DNA from: Candidatus Nomurabacteria bacterium
Lineage (GTDB): Bacteria > Patescibacteriota > Minisyncoccia > Phycocordibacterales > PALSA-1337
Reading direction: 5' to 3'
Assembly (NCBI GenBank): GCA_943355185.1
Contig: CALREM010000023.1
Coordinates: forward strand, 1-5,723
DNA length: 5,723 nucleotides
Shown here piece after piece: positions 1 through 5,575 of this stretch. Below the pieces are notes generated by a model. The model was not told the DNA's origin. It did no database searches and was given only the letters and a program-made list of their open reading frames with translations. How positions within the stretch are numbered: position 1 is the stretch's first letter; each line of letters opens with the position of its first letter. The translations under genes and the position numbers were made by a program.

Positions 1-2465
1 GCAAACGCCGCAGTAGTTGAAGCAATGAAGAAGCTGTACGTACTTGAAGCAGCATATGCATTGTTCTGTATGGACAAGAGTGCGAATGGTGTCGATGAAC
101 CGATACCGACTGCAGTCTTTTTGACGATACCTGTGCCTGTTGATTCACCATATATGGTGAGCATTGGGTTGCCGTCGAGTAGAGCAGTGTAGCTCTGAGG
201 AGTATCTGCTGCGGCTGATGTGACAGTAAGATCCATCCATGTAGAGACTCCAGCATCCGTATCAAATGACATTGATCCCGTCTCAAGTGAACTAATAGAT
301 GTAATACCTGTTGTAAAGTCACTGACAATTGCTCCAGAGTTTGCATTGAATCCACCTGCAAATGTAGAGGTTGCTGTTGTAGATGTTGCAGTGAAGTTAC
401 GAGCTACTGCTTCACCTACTACTGAAAGTGCTGCGTATGGTGATGTTGTGCCGATACCAAGGAAGCCAGCTGATGTCCAGATACCATTGTTTGGGAAGTA
501 TCCTGTGCCTGAGATGGTGAGGGCGGTGGTTGATGCATATGGGAAAGTAGAGGCAGTGGTAGTGGTGGCGGTGAAGTATGCTGCGACTGCTTGGCCGACG
601 ACTGAGAGTCTGGCATATGGTGAGGTGGTGCCGATGCCGACGTTTTCATTCAAAAGAACCAATGTCGATGTACCTGATACCGCAGTACCATTTGCTGCAT
701 AAAATGCCACTTGACCGAGTGTTCCACTGTTTACAGTACCAGACGCACCTCCACCTCCGGAAATACAAGTGCCGTTTATTGAAAAACATCCGCCAGATAG
801 ATTGATTCCATTAGCAAAAGTTGATGTAGCACCGGTACCAGTTATATTTAAGTAGGTAGACTGAATTCCAGCACCAAAAGTTGATGTAGCGTTGCCCAAG
901 ATCGTTGTCGTAGCAGTTGTGCCTACGTAAAGAGCGTTATATATAGAAGCAATTGTTGTAGAAGCACCGCCCTGGAACTGCTGAAGTGCTGTCCAAGTGT
1001 TTGCAGTTGAGGTATCTATTGAGCCACCGCCACCTCCGCCACTATCGGCTTCCAATGCAGCTACGCGCGTATCAAGTGCAGAAATAGCACGTCCAGATGA
1101 ATCTGCGATTGCATCGCTCTGTCTACTTAAAAACGGCCTCGAAACCAGAAAACCCGTAGCAACGTATGACTCGAGATTTACTATTCGTTGCAATATAGCG
1201 GCATCAACAGCGTTTATAATGGTTGTACGAGGCTCAATAATACGTTCAGTATTTGAAAATATAGTTTGAGTTGTCAAAGCTGGTTTAGAAACTACCGCAA
1301 TAACAGATGAAGTGGCTTGAGGCGCAATCGGTGTACGAACGGCTACGCTTTGAGGAGTAGAGGTAGTTTGTTCCTGAACAATAACTATTTTCTGAGGGAA
1401 CGTAACGAGAGCCACGATCTTACGTGTAGCGCTTCCAAACACATCTGATACCCAAGTTACAGAAGAGTCCCATACATCACCGACGGCAGCCAGTGTTGGG
1501 GTTACATCAGGAAAGGTTGGAAACGATAGAGTAGGCAGTGACAAATCAGGCAATGCGAAGTGAGGCATTGAAAAATGTGGTAGAGAGATATCTGGTATTG
1601 AGAAAGAAGGCAATTCAGGCAGACGTGGCAAAGAAAGATCGATGCTGGAAGTAATCTTACTCATGTCCACATCAGGTACAAGTGCAACAACAGCAGTTGC
1701 GACTGGCTTTACCGTATTATTGAGAGCCACATCTAACGCGTCACCGAAGTCTGACCACGTCATACTCAATGCAACACCAGAGACCATGGATACTGTTTGA
1801 TCTATACTTCCCAACGTCTCGGTAGTAAATTCCTTCACTGCAAGAAAGTTCTTTTGGAATGAATTAGGATCGATAGCTGCAGTAGCTGAAACGGTTACTG
1901 ACCCAATAACAAGTACAACTACTACAGCCAACTTACCAAAGCCTTCTGGTAGTTGTGATACTTGAAATATACTCTTTACCTGTTCCGAGATAAGAGCTTG
2001 TGTCTTTTTTGCTTTTATAGCTGCAGAACGTGGAGTCTCAACTTTATTATTCAGCACAGGTAAGAGAGAACGATCGTCCTCTGCGTATGCAATCTTCCAT
2101 GCGAGCGGAGGGTATACAGGCGAAGATGGTTCGATAACACTTTCCTTTTCTTTCTGAACTTCTTCTTTCACTTTGACTGGAGTAGAGACAACTGCAGATA
2201 CTGAAGACTTAGTTGAAACTTTTTTTGAAGCAAGTTCTTTTTGAGCGGCTTGGATCTTCTTTTCTTTGTGAAGCTGCTCTTTGATAGCTTCTTGATAACG
2301 TGTGAGGGATTCGATTTCAATGAACCACGAACGACCAAACATCCGTGCGGATAATTTGCCGCCGCGACAGAGTTGTCCGATATAGTCGTTTGTATAGTGC
2401 GTCATCTCGGCAGCTCGGCCAGACGAGACATACTCACAACCCTCAATTTTCATCACGGTTTTCAT
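1..2465 (-). CDS. Large membrane-anchored beta-repeat surface protein with N-terminal HTH domain (3' end off window)
   Basis: This frame is open from the ATG at 2465 to the window edge: 821 complete codons and no stop. An in-frame TGA lies directly before that ATG, so the start is there or at the next ATG (2453). Regions by residue: 7-56, MerR/excisionase-like HTH (YVSSGRAAEM, GQLCRGGKLSARMFGRSWFI); 57-110, Lys/Glu-rich linker; 179-198, a single hydrophobic segment (LAVVVVLVIGSVTVSATAAI); 286-316, prolines every five residues; about 420-473, heptad-like segment; 476-481, six glycines; 499 onward, Ser/Thr/Gly/Ala repeats including VGIGTTSPYARLSVVG and two near copies, with a Cys pair at 559 and 567. 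I infer a type II topology with the HTH in the cytoplasm and a long fibre outside. VGIGTTSP-type motifs are common in tail-fibre and adhesin stalks, often before a C-terminal chaperone domain, which would lie outside this window. Function is unknown; adhesion or host contact is a guess. Confidence 0.9.
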   Translation of the reverse strand, partial: MKTVMKIEGCEYVSSGRAAEMTHYTNDYIGQLCRGGKLSARMFGRSWFIEIESLTRYQEAIKEQLHKEKKIQAAQKELASKKVSTKSSVSAVVSTPVKVKEEVQKEKESVIEPSSPVYPPLAWKIAYAEDDRSLLPVLNNKVETPRSAAIKAKKTQALISEQVKSIFQVSQLPEGFGKLAVVVVLVIGSVTVSATAAIDPNSFQKNFLAVKEFTTETLGSIDQTVSMVSGVALSMTWSDFGDALDVALNNTVKPVATAVVALVPDVDMSKITSSIDLSLPRLPELPSFSIPDISLPHFSMPHFALPDLSLPTLSFPTFPDVTPTLAAVGDVWDSSVTWVSDVFGSATRKIVALVTFPQKIVIVQEQTTSTPQSVAVRTPIAPQATSSVIAVVSKPALTTQTIFSNTERIIEPRTTIINAVDAAILQRIVNLESYVATGFLVSRPFLSRQSDAIADSSGRAISALDTRVAALEADSGGGGGGSIDTSTANTWTALQQFQGGASTTIASIYNALYVGTTATTTILGNATSTFGAGIQSTYLNITGTGATSTFANGINLSGGCFSINGTCISGGGGASGTVNSGTLGQVAFYAANGTAVSGTSTLVLLNENVGIGTTSPYARLSVVGQAVAAYFTATTTTASTFPYASTTALTISGTGYFPNNGIWTSAGFLGIGTTSPYAALSVVGEAVARNFTATSTTATSTFAGGFNANSGAIVSDFTTGITSISSLETGSMSFDTDAGVSTWMDLTVTSAAADTPQSYTALLDGNPMLTIYGESTGTGIVKKTAVGIGSSTPFALLSIQNNAYAASSTYSFFIASTTAAF
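66..110 (-). repeat. Stalk module C, diverged (VGIGSSTPFALLSIQ)
   Basis: Residues 786-800 form a third, more diverged copy of the VGIGTTSP motif, 117 residues after module B. It is preceded by a non-repetitive insert of about 80 residues (roughly 705-785), so module spacing in the stalk is irregular. Confidence 0.75.
363..461 (-). repeat. Stalk module B (LGIGTTSPYAALSVVG...)
   Basis: Residues 669-701 of the surface protein: LGIGTTSPYAALSVVG followed by EAVARNFTATSTTATSTF. It is a close protein-level duplicate of module A but uses mainly A- and T-ending codons, so the two copies have drifted at synonymous sites or arrived separately. Confidence 0.85.
543..641 (-). repeat. Stalk module A (VGIGTTSPYARLSVVG...)
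   Basis: Residues 609-641 of the surface protein: VGIGTTSPYARLSVVG, then QAVAAYFTATTTTASTF. It matches module B 180 nt further on at most positions. Its codons end predominantly in C (GGC, ACC, GTC, GCC), unlike the A/T-ending codons of module B and most of the gene. Confidence 0.85.
815..890 (-). repeat. 60-nt-period direct repeat encoding ATSTF-x-x-G units
   Basis: The identical 16-mer caaaagttgatgtagc (plus-strand reading) occurs at 815-830 and 875-890, exactly 60 nt apart, with partial similarity extending on one side. It encodes ATSTFGAGI (residues 526-534) and ATSTFANGI (546-554) in the surface protein. A third protein-level copy, ATSTFAGGF, is at residues 698-706. These are internal stalk repeats, not a mobile element. 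Confidence 0.85.
1518..1610 (-). repeat. Proline pentad repeat (P-x-hydrophobic-S/A-hydrophobic), six units
   Basis: Residues 286-316 of the surface protein have prolines at 286, 291, 296, 301, 306, 311 and 316, exactly five apart. The units are PSFSI, PDISL, PHFSM, PHFAL, PDLSL and PTLSF. Closer-spaced LP units (prolines 280 and 283) precede it and FPD follows. The underlying 15-nt units have diverged in codons. The pattern alternates hydrophobic and small residues, loosely like the pentads of AHNAK/periaxin. It sits between the membrane segment and the coiled-coil/beta region, so a rigid or extended spacer is the simplest reading. Confidence 0.85.
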
Positions 2466-2474
2466 TCACTTAAA

Positions 2475-2480
2475 AGTATA
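2475..2480 (-). promoter_or_regulatory. -10 element (TATACT) for the surface-protein gene
   Basis: Read on the minus strand, TATACT ends 9 nt before the ATG at 2465, which puts the expected transcription start at about 2468. The mRNA would then be leaderless or nearly so, consistent with the absence of a Shine-Dalgarno sequence. No convincing -35 is visible. Confidence 0.5.
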
Positions 2481-2502
2481 CCGCACCATCTCGCAAAAAG
2501 TC

Positions 2503-2511
2503 TGTGGATAA
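2503..2511 (-). promoter_or_regulatory. DnaA-box-like 9-mer (TTATCCACA)
   Basis: The minus strand reads TTATCCACA, a perfect match to the consensus DnaA box. Only one copy is seen, no dnaA or dnaN lies nearby, and it overlaps the expected -35 area of the surface-protein promoter. A regulatory site or chance is more likely than an origin. Confidence 0.3.
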
Positions 2512-2525
2512 TAAATTATCTTTGA

Positions 2526-2534
2526 TGGTATACT
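2526..2534 (+). promoter_or_regulatory. Extended -10 promoter element (TGGTATACT)
   Basis: TGGTATACT fits the extended -10 form TGnTATAAT with one mismatch. It points rightward, away from the surface-protein gene, and would start transcription near 2541, just before the hairpin and small ORF at 2561-2692. No good -35 is seen. It forms the right arm of an inverted repeat with the divergent promoter at 2475-2480. Confidence 0.45.
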
Positions 2535-2560
2535 TTTGCGGTACGTTTTTGAGATTAAAT

Positions 2561-2580
2561 AAGGGAAGCAACTTCACCTT
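2561..2580 (+). other. Hairpin before a small ORF
   Basis: aagggaag (2561-2568), loop caa, then cttc-a-cctt (2572-2580) form an 8-bp stem with one bulged A and a 3-nt loop. It ends two bases before the ATG at 2582, where it could influence initiation or be part of a structured RNA. No T-run follows, so it is not a classic terminator. Confidence 0.4.
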
Positions 2581-2581
2581 C

Positions 2582-2692
2582 ATGGGCTCAATTACGTCCA
2601 CGTTTGGAAGATCGATCTCGGCTCATAAGTCTTACAAATCGAACCCCTCTCGGCAGAATGAACCAGGACGTATCTCTCTTCTCCATATATAA
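2582..2692 (+). CDS. Possible 36-aa basic small protein, or part of a noncoding RNA
   Basis: Starting at the ATG at 2582, the frame encodes a 36-residue Ser/Arg/Lys-rich peptide (begins MGSITSTFGR, ends ISLLHI) stopping at TAA. An in-frame ATG at 2504 would give 62 residues but lies upstream of the -10 at 2526-2534, so the shorter form is preferred. The stretch looks less AT-rich than the DNA on either side, and tacgtcc (2593-2599) can pair with ggacgta (2666-2672), which fits a structured RNA equally well. I do not recognise the peptide. No clear Shine-Dalgarno is present at normal spacing. It may be noncoding. Confidence 0.3.
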   Translation: MGSITSTFGRSISAHKSYKSNPSRQNEPGRISLLHI

Positions 2693-2722
2693 TAAAGTGA
2701 AGATAAATTATACCCTTTATAC

Positions 2723-2792
2723 TAAACCTTACTATTTCTATGTAGACTTATAGTAAATTATGTATATAATTAACAGTGTTTAGTAAGGTTTA
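2723..2792. promoter_or_regulatory. 12-bp inverted repeat, likely operator of the HTH regulator
   Basis: taaaccttacta (2723-2734) and tagtaaggttta (2781-2792) are perfect reverse complements 46 nt apart. An extra half-site, tagtaa, lies between them at 2751-2756. The arms flank the promoter at 2743-2770: one is upstream of the -35 and the other just past the expected start point. This arrangement suits repression by looping or cooperative binding, most simply by the HTH protein encoded immediately downstream. The binder is inferred, not shown. Confidence 0.6.
2743..2770 (+). promoter_or_regulatory. Promoter of the HTH regulator gene
   Basis: TAGACT (2743-2748, 4/6 to TTGACA) and a perfect TATAAT (2765-2770) are separated by 16 nt. 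Transcription would start near 2777, giving a leader of about 30 nt. That leader is A/T-rich and has no Shine-Dalgarno before the ATG at 2807. Confidence 0.65.
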
Positions 2793-2806
2793 CATATCTT
2801 TAAAAA

Positions 2807-3073
2807 ATGTCTGAAGAATTACCACAACTCATAAGTATCAAGAAGGCTGCCGAGATTATCGGTGTCACTCCGCTTACCTTGCGCAACTGGGATCGAGACG
2901 GCAAGCTCAAAGCACTTCGTCACCCGATGAACAACTATCGAGTGTATCGACGTCAGGATATTGAGAAGCTGATTTTGAGTATCAACGAGACTTCCGGACG
3001 AGCTGTCACAAAAAAAGAAGCCCCTGCAAAAAGTGGACCGAAGAAGCTCCAGGTGCGTCACGAGGAACTATAA
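2807..3073 (+). CDS. Small MerR/excisionase-type HTH DNA-binding protein
   Basis: An 88-residue protein. Residues about 8-58 form a winged-helix/HTH of the MerR/excisionase type: SIKKAAEIIGVTPLTLRNWD is the helix-turn-helix, GKLKALRHPMNNYRVYRRQD matches the wing and following strand, then EKLI starts the next helix. The tail from about 65 is basic and probably disordered (TKKEAPAKSGPKK). There is no effector-binding domain and no metal-binding Cys cluster, so it is not a classic metal or drug sensor; a promoter-bound repressor or architectural protein fits better. The upstream 12-bp inverted repeat around its promoter suggests autoregulation. gatB follows after 42 nt in the same direction, so read-through is possible. 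Its HTH resembles the head of the divergent surface protein (shared AAE and GKL-x-A positions). Target genes are unknown. Confidence 0.88.
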   Translation: MSEELPQLISIKKAAEIIGVTPLTLRNWDRDGKLKALRHPMNNYRVYRRQDIEKLILSINETSGRAVTKKEAPAKSGPKKLQVRHEEL

Positions 3074-3094
3074 GAAGACGAATTGTTAATACCC

Positions 3095-3103
3095 TGCTAG
3101 ACT
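3095..3103 (+). promoter_or_regulatory. Possible extended -10 for gatB (TGCTAGACT)
   Basis: TGCTAGACT has the TGn extension and 4/6 matches to TATAAT. It would start transcription around 3110, leaving a leader of about 6 nt before the ATG at 3116. No Shine-Dalgarno is present in the 42-nt gap after the regulator gene, which fits near-leaderless translation. gatB could also be read through from the regulator promoter. Confidence 0.4.
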
Positions 3104-3115
3104 ACTATTACTATC

Positions 3116-4570
3116 ATGAATTTAGATTCTCGTTCTGCATATAGTGCCACTATCGGTTTGGAAATCCATGCCGAACTCAAGACAGCTTCCAAGATGTTTT
3201 GTAGCTGCAAAAATAATCCTGATGAAGAACATCCGAACACGCATGTCTGTCCGATCTGCATGGGACATCCGGGTACTCTCCCTGTACTTAACAAAGAAGC
3301 GATCCGTCATGTCCTTCGCATCGGAGTAGCAGTCAATGGAACGTGTGCGGACTTTACGGAATGGGATCGTAAAAATTATTTTTATCCTGACATTCCGAAA
3401 GGATATCAGATAAGCCAATTTGCATACCCACTCATTTCCGGTGGCACACTTGCAGGTATACAACTCGAACGTATTCACCTCGAAGAAGACACTGCTCAGT
3501 CGACTCACGACACTCATGATGACAGTCTGGTCAATTTCAATCGCGCAGGTGTGCCCCTCATGGAACTCGTTACCACTCCGACTATTCATGACGCAAAGAC
3601 GGCAGTACGATTTGCTCGTGAGCTTCAACTCCTCTTACGATACGTTGGGGCCGGAGATGCAAACATGGAGAAAGGTGAGATGCGTGTCGAAGCGAACATT
3701 TCCGTCTCCCCTGTCGGTACCACTACCCTCGGCACAAAAACTGAAGTTAAAAATTTAAATTCATTTCGTTCTGTCGAAGGTGCGATCGAGTACGAAATCG
3801 ATCGTCAGATTGAGCTCATAGAGAAAGGTGGAAAAGTAATTCAAGAGACTCGTGGCTGGGACGAGAACAAGAGTGAGACATTTTCGCAACGTGCCAAAGA
3901 AGGTTCACATGACTATCGCTACTTCCCTGAACCCGATATACCAAAACTTAAAATTTCAGAAATTCCTGAATTTTCAAAAGAGACACTTGTAGCATCTCTT
4001 CCAGAGTTACCATGGATCAAACGTGATCGCTACAAAAATGTATTCGCAATGACAGACAAGGAAGTCTCCCTCTTCGTCGACTCTCCTCTCTTGGCGACTT
4101 ATTTCGAATCTATTGTTTCTGCTTACACAACTGATTCTAAGAAAATAAAATTAACAGTGAACTATCTTTTGACGGATTATCTTGGCCTGCTTAAAAAAGA
4201 AAACATGCCACTCGATCTAGCCCCAACACTCATTCCTGCAACATCATTTGCAGAGCTCGTGACCATGGCAGCACAAGGGGGCCTCTCTTCTCGTGGTGCA
4301 AAAGATATCCTCGCTCTCCTTCTCACAGAAAAAGGTGTCTCTCCTCAGGCACTTGCTCAGACACATTCATTGATACAAAAAAGTGACGCTTCCGATCTGA
4401 TTCCTATTATTGAAAAGGTATTAGCTGATAATGCGGCGATCGTAACCGAATACAAAGGAGGCAAAGTCGCTTCCCTTCAATATCTTATCGGTCAAACAAT
4501 GAAAGCCTCGAAAGGTGCAGGTAACCCGGAAATAATGAAGAAATTGCTTATAGAAAAGCTCGCTGCGTAA
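3116..4570 (+). CDS. gatB: Asp-tRNA(Asn)/Glu-tRNA(Gln) amidotransferase subunit B
   Basis: A 484-residue protein, full length for GatB. With GatA and GatC it converts mischarged Glu-tRNA(Gln) or Asp-tRNA(Asn) to the Gln or Asn form; GatB holds the kinase/transamidation site and binds tRNA. Visible signatures: GLEIHAEL (14-21); zinc cysteines CxC at 29/31 and CPIC at 45/48; DRKNYFYPDIPKGYQISQF (84-102); HLEEDTAQSTH (121-131); NFNRAGVPLMELVT (140-153); EKGEMRVEANISV (185-197); GTKTEVKNLNSFRSVEGAIEYEI (206-228, split by eye); RGWDENKSETFSQRAKEGSHDYRYFPEPDIP (246-276 region). The C-terminal YqeY-like tRNA-binding tail ends with LQYLIGQTMKASKGAGNP-type sequence (454-471). No key residue appears missing. 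gatA and gatC are not in the window. In many CPR bacteria this pathway replaces GlnRS or AsnRS. Confidence 0.98.
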   Translation: MNLDSRSAYSATIGLEIHAELKTASKMFCSCKNNPDEEHPNTHVCPICMGHPGTLPVLNKEAIRHVLRIGVAVNGTCADFTEWDRKNYFYPDIPKGYQISQFAYPLISGGTLAGIQLERIHLEEDTAQSTHDTHDDSLVNFNRAGVPLMELVTTPTIHDAKTAVRFARELQLLLRYVGAGDANMEKGEMRVEANISVSPVGTTTLGTKTEVKNLNSFRSVEGAIEYEIDRQIELIEKGGKVIQETRGWDENKSETFSQRAKEGSHDYRYFPEPDIPKLKISEIPEFSKETLVASLPELPWIKRDRYKNVFAMTDKEVSLFVDSPLLATYFESIVSAYTTDSKKIKLTVNYLLTDYLGLLKKENMPLDLAPTLIPATSFAELVTMAAQGGLSSRGAKDILALLLTEKGVSPQALAQTHSLIQKSDASDLIPIIEKVLADNAAIVTEYKGGKVASLQYLIGQTMKASKGAGNPEIMKKLLIEKLAA

Positions 4571-4575
4571 GCTTA
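4568..4575. other. Shared stop-codon palindrome between convergent gatB and obg
   Basis: TAAGCTTA is a perfect 8-bp palindrome. Its first three bases are the gatB stop and its last three, read on the minus strand, are the obg stop. Only 2 nt separate the genes and no hairpin-plus-T-run terminator is visible, so both transcripts probably run into the opposite gene. Confidence 0.9.
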
Positions 4576-5541
4576 GGCTCGGAGTCTCGTCGTAATCTCT
4601 TCTGAACACTTCTTTATAGCCGCATCATCGAGGATGGTAACGGTGATTATATCCTTATTATATTGAATGAGATCTTTCTGCGCTTTCGCAATAGTAGCCT
4701 CATCTACCATATCAGTCTTTGTAAGAATGATTGTCTCAGGCTTTTCAGGGAGTCCATCGCCGTATTTTTCGAGTTCCTTACGGACAGTGAGATAGGTTGC
4801 AACAACATCGTCATTTTCCAGAGAGACGAGGTGCAAGAGGATTTTGGTACGCTTAACGTGACGGAGGAACTTGTGACCAAGACCCTTACCTTCGGCCGCA
4901 CCTTCGATGAGTCCTGGAATATCAGCTAAAATATATTCCTGAATAACGCCCAAGTGTGGATCGAGAGTCGTAAAGGCATAGGATCCAACCTTTGCATGAG
5001 CCGAGGTTAATGCATTCAACAGACTCGACTTACCAGCATTTGGTAAACCAATAAGACCGGCGTCAGCAATAAGACTAAGTTCTACTTTGAAATCTGCTTC
5101 TTCACCTTCCATTCCTGGAGTTGATTGCTCAGGCTTAACGTTTGTAGATGCTTTGAAATGTTCATTACCGAGACCTCCACGTCCTCCATGAAGGATCTTT
5201 GAGACCTGTTCGTCTTCTACAAGCTCCACAGTACGCCCTGTGGTCATATTTACGATGACTGATCCGATAGGAAGATCGATATAGCGATCATCACCAGCGG
5301 CACCCTGTTGACTCAAATTGCGACCATCTTCACCGTTACGAGCCTCAAAACGTTTAACACTTTTGTGACGTGCGAGAATGTTCGTATCGCGTACAGCACG
5401 AACGTAGACGTCTCCTCCAGGACCAGCATTACCACCAGCTGCACCAGAAAACTCCTTTCCTTTTTCATGACGCCAACGCACAACGCCGTTGCCGCCGTTG
5501 CCCGCTTTCGCATGGAATTGTATTTCGTCAATTAATGCCAT
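4573..5541 (-). CDS. obg: Obg/CgtA ribosome-associated GTPase, lacking the OCT domain
   Basis: A 322-residue Obg-family GTPase that binds the large ribosomal subunit and acts in its late assembly and in stress signalling. Residues 1-158 are the glycine-rich Obg fold (GNGGNG at 14-19; GGNAGPGGDVYV at 36-47; GGRGGLGNEHF at 119-129). The GTPase domain follows: G1 GLPNAGKSS (165-173), G2 FTTLDP (190-195), G3 DIPGLIEGA (207-215), then GKGLGHKFLRH (218-228), and G4 TKTD (274-277) in place of the usual NKxD. G5 is weak: the usual SA is replaced by TVTI-like sequence near 300. The protein ends at about 320, so the C-terminal OCT domain of longer Obg proteins is absent, as in many compact genomes. The start is supported by an AAGGTGAG Shine-Dalgarno 6 nt upstream. 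It lies 34 nt behind the AI-2E-family gene. Confidence 0.97.
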   Translation of the reverse strand: MALIDEIQFHAKAGNGGNGVVRWRHEKGKEFSGAAGGNAGPGGDVYVRAVRDTNILARHKSVKRFEARNGEDGRNLSQQGAAGDDRYIDLPIGSVIVNMTTGRTVELVEDEQVSKILHGGRGGLGNEHFKASTNVKPEQSTPGMEGEEADFKVELSLIADAGLIGLPNAGKSSLLNALTSAHAKVGSYAFTTLDPHLGVIQEYILADIPGLIEGAAEGKGLGHKFLRHVKRTKILLHLVSLENDDVVATYLTVRKELEKYGDGLPEKPETIILTKTDMVDEATIAKAQKDLIQYNKDIITVTILDDAAIKKCSEEITTRLRA

Positions 5542-5547
5542 AAAGAA

Positions 5548-5555
5548 CTCACCTT
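5548..5555 (-). promoter_or_regulatory. Shine-Dalgarno of obg (AAGGTGAG)
   Basis: On the minus strand AAGGTGAG lies 6 nt before the ATG at 5541. It is the only strong Shine-Dalgarno among the starts in this window and fits translation of an internal operon gene, while the other genes look leaderless or SD-less. Confidence 0.8.
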
Positions 5556-5575
5556 ACGTTAAAAAGAGGGATATA

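Larger units (their letters stand above)
2472..2537. repeat. 11-bp inverted repeat pairing two divergent promoters
   Basis: aaaagtatacc (2472-2482) and ggtatactttt (2527-2537) are perfect reverse complements separated by 44 nt. Each arm holds the TATACT element of an outward-facing promoter. Between them is gataataaattatc (2507-2520), a 6-bp palindrome with a 2-nt spacer that could be an operator. Confidence 0.7.

Noticed and set aside
220..702. 160-aa plus-strand open frame rich in Val/Ala
   Set aside because: It lies antisense to the repetitive stalk of the surface protein; its composition follows from the Thr/Ala/Ser codons on the other strand and it has no start signal or recognisable domain.
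997..1269. 90-aa plus-strand open frame
   Set aside because: It is antisense to the coiled-coil and Gly-hinge part of the surface protein; the run of prolines is the complement of the glycine codons.
2503..2511. Replication origin based on the TTATCCACA box
   Set aside because: There is a single box with no cluster and no dnaA, dnaN or other origin-linked gene in the window.
2582..2668. tRNA-like fragment with CTCATAA loop and terminal CCA
   Set aside because: The bases next to the loop do not pair as an anticodon stem, no T-arm TTCGA in the right place is found, and there is no matching 5' acceptor strand.
3122..3628. 168-aa minus-strand open frame
   Set aside because: It is opposite the strongly supported gatB reading frame and shows no protein family signature.
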